A DNA stretch of 8,399 nt from Bacillota bacterium. GTDB lineage: Bacteria; Bacillota; Clostridia; Peptostreptococcales; Anaerovoracaceae. The notes under the pieces were generated by a model. That model had not been told where the DNA came from. It saw only the letters and a list, made by a program, of their open reading frames with translations, and made no database searches. The DNA lies in assembly GCA_017431395.1 (NCBI GenBank), contig JAFRLD010000152.1, positions 1 to 8,399 of the forward strand. The letters are read 5' to 3'. Below, piece after piece: positions 5,315 to 8,399 of the stretch. Position numbers and translations under genes: made by a program. Position 1 is the stretch's first letter; each line of letters opens with the position of its first letter.

Positions 5315-6562
5315 ATGAACCGGATCCTTGGGATCACAGCAGAATATGATCCGTTCCATACGGGGCACGCCTATCAGCTGGAGCAGGCCATCCGCCGCGC
5401 GCAGCCGGAGGCGGTCGTATGCGTCATGAGCGGGGATTTTATGCAGCGGGGAGAGCCGGCGGTCCTGGATAAGTGGACAAGGGCCAGGATCGCAGCGGAA
5501 CAGGGCATCGATCTGGTGCTGGAACTTCCGTTCATGTATGCCTGTAACCGGGCGGAGAAGTTCGCTTCCGGAGCTGTAGATATGCTGGTCAGCTGCGGGG
5601 TCACACATATTTCCTTCGGGTGTGAAGCGGAGCAGCCGGAGGAACTGAGGCTGCTCGCCGGCGGACAGTTCGCCAAGCAGGAAGAGATCGAATCCATGAC
5701 CCGTGACTATATGAAAGCGGGATATTCGCGCGCCAAGTCGGCGGAGCTCGTATCAAGGAAGTTGTTCGGGGATCAGATGACCGATCTGATGCTGATGCCG
5801 AACAATATCCTGGCCCTTGAGTATCTGAAGCGGACCCGCTGGTGGGAGGAAGCACGAGGGGTGAAGATCCAGTCCGTTCCGGTGCGGCGCCACGGGAGCG
5901 GGTACCGGTCAGCGAACCCTGAGACGGGTTTTGCCGGAGGGACAGCGATCCGCCAGATGATCGTTTCCGGTCAGGACATCGCCGCCTACCTCTCGTATGA
6001 AAGGGAAGGTCTTAACTGGATCTCCCTGCCGGAAGCGCAGCAAAGGCTGTACCGGCTGGTCCGGGCCATGATCCTGTCCAGAAGCAGGTCTGAGCTCGCC
6101 GAGATCTACTGCGTGGGAGAGGGGATAGAGAACCGCCTGATAAAGGAAGCGATACGGTGTGAATCCTACGAGGAGTTCCTTTCGGAGATGGTCTCGAAAC
6201 GGTATACGGCGGCCGCGATACGGCGGATCATGATCTATATCCTGATGAATGTAGGAGAGATGCCGGTCTGCAGGCCTTACGGCCGGGTACTGGCAGCGAG
6301 TGAAGCGGGAAGGGCGCTGCTCCATGAATTAAGAGATGGAAACGGGGATCAGGAGGCTCCGGAGATCAAGAAGGCGCGAGAGATCCGGGGCAGAGGCCCG
6401 AAGCTGACGGCGATCTCAGGTAATCAGCAGATCGAGGGACTTCCGGATGAGATGCGTGAAGCGGTCCTCCTGGACCAGAAGGCAGCCGACATGTTCCATC
6501 TGATCTGTGACCAGCCTTTGGATGCCCTGAGCGACGCGCGCCAGAGACCCTGGATGGGGTAA
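5315..6562 (+). CDS. tmcAL: tRNA(Met) cytidine acetate ligase TmcAL (YlbM family)
   Basis: TmcAL makes N4-acetylcytidine at the wobble position C34 of elongator tRNA-Met, using free acetate and ATP through acetyl-adenylate rather than acetyl-CoA. The 415-residue protein has the family motifs: ITAEYDPFHTGH with a HIGH-type HTGH (15-18), VMSGDFMQRGEPA (37-49), ELPFMYACNRAEKFASGAV (70-88), MPNNILALEYLK (161-172), and RRHGSGYRS (191-199) before GGTAIRQM (208-215). The C-terminal tRNA-binding half is more divergent but present. AAAGGGA (5302-5308) is 6 nt before the ATG. There is no clear promoter in the 21 nt after the upstream terminator, so expression depends on read-through or on a promoter I cannot see. 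ackA, whose product produces or consumes acetate, is the next gene. Confidence 0.93.
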   Translation: MNRILGITAEYDPFHTGHAYQLEQAIRRAQPEAVVCVMSGDFMQRGEPAVLDKWTRARIAAEQGIDLVLELPFMYACNRAEKFASGAVDMLVSCGVTHISFGCEAEQPEELRLLAGGQFAKQEEIESMTRDYMKAGYSRAKSAELVSRKLFGDQMTDLMLMPNNILALEYLKRTRWWEEARGVKIQSVPVRRHGSGYRSANPETGFAGGTAIRQMIVSGQDIAAYLSYEREGLNWISLPEAQQRLYRLVRAMILSRSRSELAEIYCVGEGIENRLIKEAIRCESYEEFLSEMVSKRYTAAAIRRIMIYILMNVGEMPVCRPYGRVLAASEAGRALLHELRDGNGDQEAPEIKKAREIRGRGPKLTAISGNQQIEGLPDEMREAVLLDQKAADMFHLICDQPLDALSDARQRPWMG

Positions 6563-6595
6563 GCGTGGGGTACGGCGGGTTCTCTTCGGAAGGAC

Positions 6596-6625
6596 TTGCC
6601 AAAATCGGTGGATTAAGCGTATAAT
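6596..6625 (+). promoter_or_regulatory. ackA promoter
   Basis: TTGCCA (6596-6601) and a perfect TATAAT (6620-6625) are separated by 18 nt, predicting a start near 6632 and a leader of about 54 nt. The gene's GGAGG (6672-6676) is 9 nt before its ATG. Confidence 0.75.
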
Positions 6626-6638
6626 ACTAATGTATGCG

Positions 6639-6650
6639 CAGCAATTGCTG
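6639..6650 (+). promoter_or_regulatory. Palindrome in the ackA leader, possible operator
   Basis: CAGCAATTGCTG is a perfect 12-bp palindrome lying roughly at +8 to +19 from the predicted ackA start. That position would suit a repressor-binding site. It is too tight to form an RNA hairpin of note. No regulator is identified. Confidence 0.3.
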
Positions 6651-6685
6651 TATGAACCTAAATGAATTGACGGAGGAATCGCGAA

Positions 6686-7891
6686 ATGAAAGTATTAGTA
6701 ATCAACTGCGGAAGTTCATCGCTGAAGTATCAGGTCCTGGATATGACGAATGAAGTACTGGAGTGCAAAGGCCTGGTCGAGAGAATCGGTATGGATGGAT
6801 CCGTGATCACTCACGAGAAGATCGGCATGGATAAATTCAAACTGGAAACACCGATGGAGAACCACAAAGATGCGATCGGGCACGTGCTGGATGCCATCCA
6901 GGATCCGGAGCACGGTGTAGTTAAGGATATGAGCGAGATCGGAGCGGTCGGACACAGAGTCGTTCACGCCGGAGAAAAGTACGCTCATTCTGTTCTGATC
7001 ACAGAAGATGTCATCGATGCACTGGAGGAGTGCGTCGACCTGGCACCGCTGCATAACCCGCCAAACCTTCTTGGTATCGCTGCATGCCAGGAACTGATGC
7101 CGGACACACCGATGGTAGGTGTATTTGACACAGCGTTCCATCAGACCATGCCGCCGGAATCCTACATCTACGCGATTCCTTATGAATATTATGAGAAGCA
7201 CGGGATCCGTCGTTATGGTTTCCACGGAACCTCCCACAAGTATGTTGCAGAGAGAGCGTCCGATATGCTGAACGTTAATCTGGACGATCTTAAGATCATC
7301 ACCTGCCACCTGGGCAACGGCGCATCCGTTTCCGCCATCAAGAGAGGCAAGTGCATCGATACTTCCATGGGCTTCACCCCGCTGGAAGGTCTGGTCATGG
7401 GTACCAGATCCGGAGACATCGACCCGGCGATCGTTACCTACATCAGAGAAAAAGAGCACCTCGATCAGGGTGTTGCCAACGAGATCCTGAACAAGAAGTC
7501 CGGCGTACTGGGTATCTCCGGTGTTTCCAGTGACTTCCGTGACATCGAAGCTGCTGCTGCCGAAGGCAATGAGAGAGCACTGCTCGCGCTGAAGGTCTTC
7601 GCGCACAAGGTCCGCTTCTACATCGGTGCTTACATCGCTGAGATGAACGGCGTAGATGCTATCGTCTTCACAGCAGGCGTCGGCGAGAACGACATCTCCA
7701 TGCGTGACATCATCTGCAACGATCTGGGCAACCTGGGCATCAAGCTCGACCTGGTCAAGAACAAGGTAAGAGGTAAGGAAATGATCATTTCCAGAGATGA
7801 CTCTAGAGTCAAGATCCTTCTGATCCCGACCAACGAAGAGTTGATGATCGCAAGAGACACTTATAACATCGTTACAGGTAAAACAGTCTAA
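6686..7891 (+). CDS. ackA: Acetate kinase
   Basis: AckA interconverts acetyl phosphate plus ADP with acetate plus ATP, the substrate-level ATP step of acetate fermentation. At 401 residues it is full length, and every key residue of the ASKHA fold known from the Methanosarcina enzyme is in place: N7 ([11 protein letters not shown]), R91 (GHRVVHAGE), D148 ([10 protein letters not shown]), H180 ([11 protein letters not shown]), R241 ([12 protein letters not shown]) and E384 ([13 protein letters not shown]). The nucleotide-binding [11 protein letters not shown] (208-218) and FTAGVGEND (328-336) are also visible. Arginine codons are almost only AGA and CGT, unlike recG and tmcAL, which suggests very high expression. 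No pta lies immediately upstream. No terminator follows, so its transcript probably runs into rpmF. Confidence 0.98.
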   Translation: MKVLVINCGSSSLKYQVLDMTNEVLECKGLVERIGMDGSVITHEKIGMDKFKLETPMENHKDAIGHVLDAIQDPEHGVVKDMSEIGAVGHRVVHAGEKYAHSVLITEDVIDALEECVDLAPLHNPPNLLGIAACQELMPDTPMVGVFDTAFHQTMPPESYIYAIPYEYYEKHGIRRYGFHGTSHKYVAERASDMLNVNLDDLKIITCHLGNGASVSAIKRGKCIDTSMGFTPLEGLVMGTRSGDIDPAIVTYIREKEHLDQGVANEILNKKSGVLGISGVSSDFRDIEAAAAEGNERALLALKVFAHKVRFYIGAYIAEMNGVDAIVFTAGVGENDISMRDIICNDLGNLGIKLDLVKNKVRGKEMIISRDDSRVKILLIPTNEELMIARDTYNIVTGKTV

Positions 7892-7899
7892 AAAAACCA

Positions 7900-7928
7900 T
7901 TGACAAGAACCGCCTGAAAGAGTATACT
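7900..7928 (+). promoter_or_regulatory. rpmF promoter
   Basis: A perfect TTGACA (7900-7905) and TATACT (7923-7928) with an ideal 17-nt spacer begin 8 bases after the ackA stop. The predicted leader of about 45 nt includes a small hairpin, TGCGA/TCGCA (7937-7941 with 7946-7950). Confidence 0.88.
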
Positions 7929-7978
7929 TTCAATGTTGCGAATCATCGCAGAAATCTTCGGAAGGGGGAGGTGTAATC

Positions 7979-8161
7979 ATGGCAGTACCAAAGAGAAAAA
8001 CTTCTAAGGCTAAGACCAAGCAGAGAAAAGCTGCAAATATGAAGATGAAGACCCCGGGTCTCTCCATCTGTCCGCAGTGCCACGAGCCGAAGCTTCCGCA
8101 TAGAGTTTGCCCGAACTGCAACTATTACGACGGAAGAGAAGTCGTTTCATCTGAGATGTAA
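7979..8161 (+). CDS. rpmF: Large ribosomal subunit protein bL32
   Basis: bL32 is a small basic protein of the 50S subunit. The 60-residue product starts MAVPKRKTSKAKTKQRKA, the family's basic N-terminal extension, and has a zinc ribbon formed by CPQC (31-34) and CPNC (44-47), the cysteine-containing form. GGGGGAGGTG (7964-7973) precedes the ATG by 5 nt. In many Clostridia a DUF177 (YceD-like) gene lies just before rpmF and plsX just after. Here the gap to ackA is only 87 bp, with no room for DUF177, and the gene is closed by a terminator with no plsX in the remaining sequence. Confidence 0.97.
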   Translation: MAVPKRKTSKAKTKQRKAANMKMKTPGLSICPQCHEPKLPHRVCPNCNYYDGREVVSSEM

Positions 8162-8179
8162 TTGACAAGGTATCAAAAG

Positions 8180-8209
8180 AAGACTGTTGCATTTTGCAGC
8201 AGTCTTTTT
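8180..8209 (+). terminator. rpmF intrinsic terminator
   Basis: An 11-pair stem (8180-8190 with 8196-8206, arms AAGACTGTTGC and GCAGCAGTCTT, one G-U pair) closes on a 5-nt loop (ATTTT) and runs into TTTTT at 8205-8209, then C and further T. Confidence 0.92.
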
Positions 8210-8399
8210 CTTTGCTCTTTTCTGTGTAGGGCAGGCGGTGGTGAAGCAATGCCCTCGCTTTGTCCTCGTCGCAGGCGATCAGGGCGCTCGTTCGCAGCGA
8301 ATCGGGACCCGAACAAACTCGCTTCGCTCAGACAGTGTTCGGGTCCTGCCGATTCGCTTCGCTCACTTCACTTCTGATCGCGGCTGCTCCTGCGGGAAC
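8210..8399. other. Non-coding 3' region of the window
   Basis: No gene with a ribosome binding site or recognisable product is visible after the rpmF terminator. Besides the large palindrome there is a 6-bp inverted pair AGGGCA (8228-8233) and TGCCCT (8250-8255), and the heptamer GCAGGCG occurs twice (8231-8237 and 8271-8277). The stretch is repeat-like and runs off the window end. Confidence 0.6.
8275..8381. repeat. Large imperfect palindrome, REP- or MITE-like intergenic repeat
   Basis: The core arms AGCGAATCGG plus GACCCGAAC (8296-8314) match the complement of 8337-8358 at all 19 positions, with a single 3-nt bulge (CTG, 8346-8348) in the right arm and a 22-nt apical loop. An outer inverted pair GCGATCAG (8275-8282) and CTGATCGC (8374-8381) encloses it. 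An 11-base direct repeat CGCTTCGCTCA occurs in the loop (8320-8330) and in the right flank (8355-8365). No transposase or convincing gene lies here. Confidence 0.6.

Noticed and set aside
6716..7933. A 405-codon open frame on the minus strand covering all of ackA
   Set aside because: ackA on the plus strand carries all catalytic motifs. The minus frame stays open because the biased codons of ackA rarely give stops when reversed. Its translation shows no recognisable domain.
8296..8358. Integron attC-like site
   Set aside because: The bulged palindrome recalls attC, but I see no GTTRRRY/RYYYAAC core pair at the arm ends and no integrase or cassette genes.
8162..8377. Short plus-strand open frame after rpmF
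   Set aside because: It starts with TTG without a ribosome binding site, spans the rpmF terminator and reads through the palindromic repeat; composition is Arg/Ser/Cys-rich noise.

Overview
The window is a compact housekeeping stretch in which every supported protein gene lies on the + strand. Gene content and order (anaerobic RNR activase, rpmB, Asp23/YloU family, recG, rsmD, coaD, a coiled-coil unknown, tmcAL/ylbM, ackA, rpmF) point to an anaerobic, acetate-forming member of the Clostridia (Eubacteriales), of moderately GC-rich composition. Strong GGAGG-type ribosome binding sites and near-consensus sigma-A-type promoters agree with that. A Lachnospiraceae- or Anaerovoracaceae-like host is plausible, but I cannot settle the family from the sequence alone.

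Layout: 1-569 holds the tail of an upstream reading frame and nrdG. 570-768 is intergenic. It carries a hairpin whose T-run lies on the minus strand, the rpmB promoter and a structured rpmB leader. rpmB (769-960) ends at its own terminator. An Asp23-family gene (1073-1477) follows, with an extended -10 box so close to its ATG that the mRNA may be leaderless. It overlaps recG (1474-3531), and rsmD (3553-4089) follows closely. A good promoter spanning the rsmD stop drives coaD (4140-4625) and an acidic coiled-coil protein of unknown function (4643-5230). A strong terminator (5254-5293) then stands just before tmcAL (5315-6562). ackA (6686-7891) has its own promoter and highly biased codons. rpmF (7979-8161) has a near-perfect promoter and an intrinsic terminator. 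The last 190 bases hold no gene but contain a large imperfect palindrome.

Functional themes: translation and RNA modification (L28, L32, RsmD, TmcAL), DNA replication and repair (NrdG for anaerobic dNTP supply, RecG for fork rescue), and acetyl/CoA metabolism (CoaD makes dephospho-CoA, AckA handles acetate and acetyl phosphate, TmcAL consumes acetate to acetylate tRNA-Met). Several genes common at this locus in relatives are absent: the DAK/FakA-like yloV between the Asp23 gene and recG, pta before ackA, and the DUF177 gene before rpmF.

I see no dramatic new system such as defence, CRISPR or a mobile island. The best leads are non-coding: a possible minus-strand small RNA facing nrdG, the 3'-end palindromic repeat, the possible leaderless Asp23 transcript, and the terminator abutting tmcAL.
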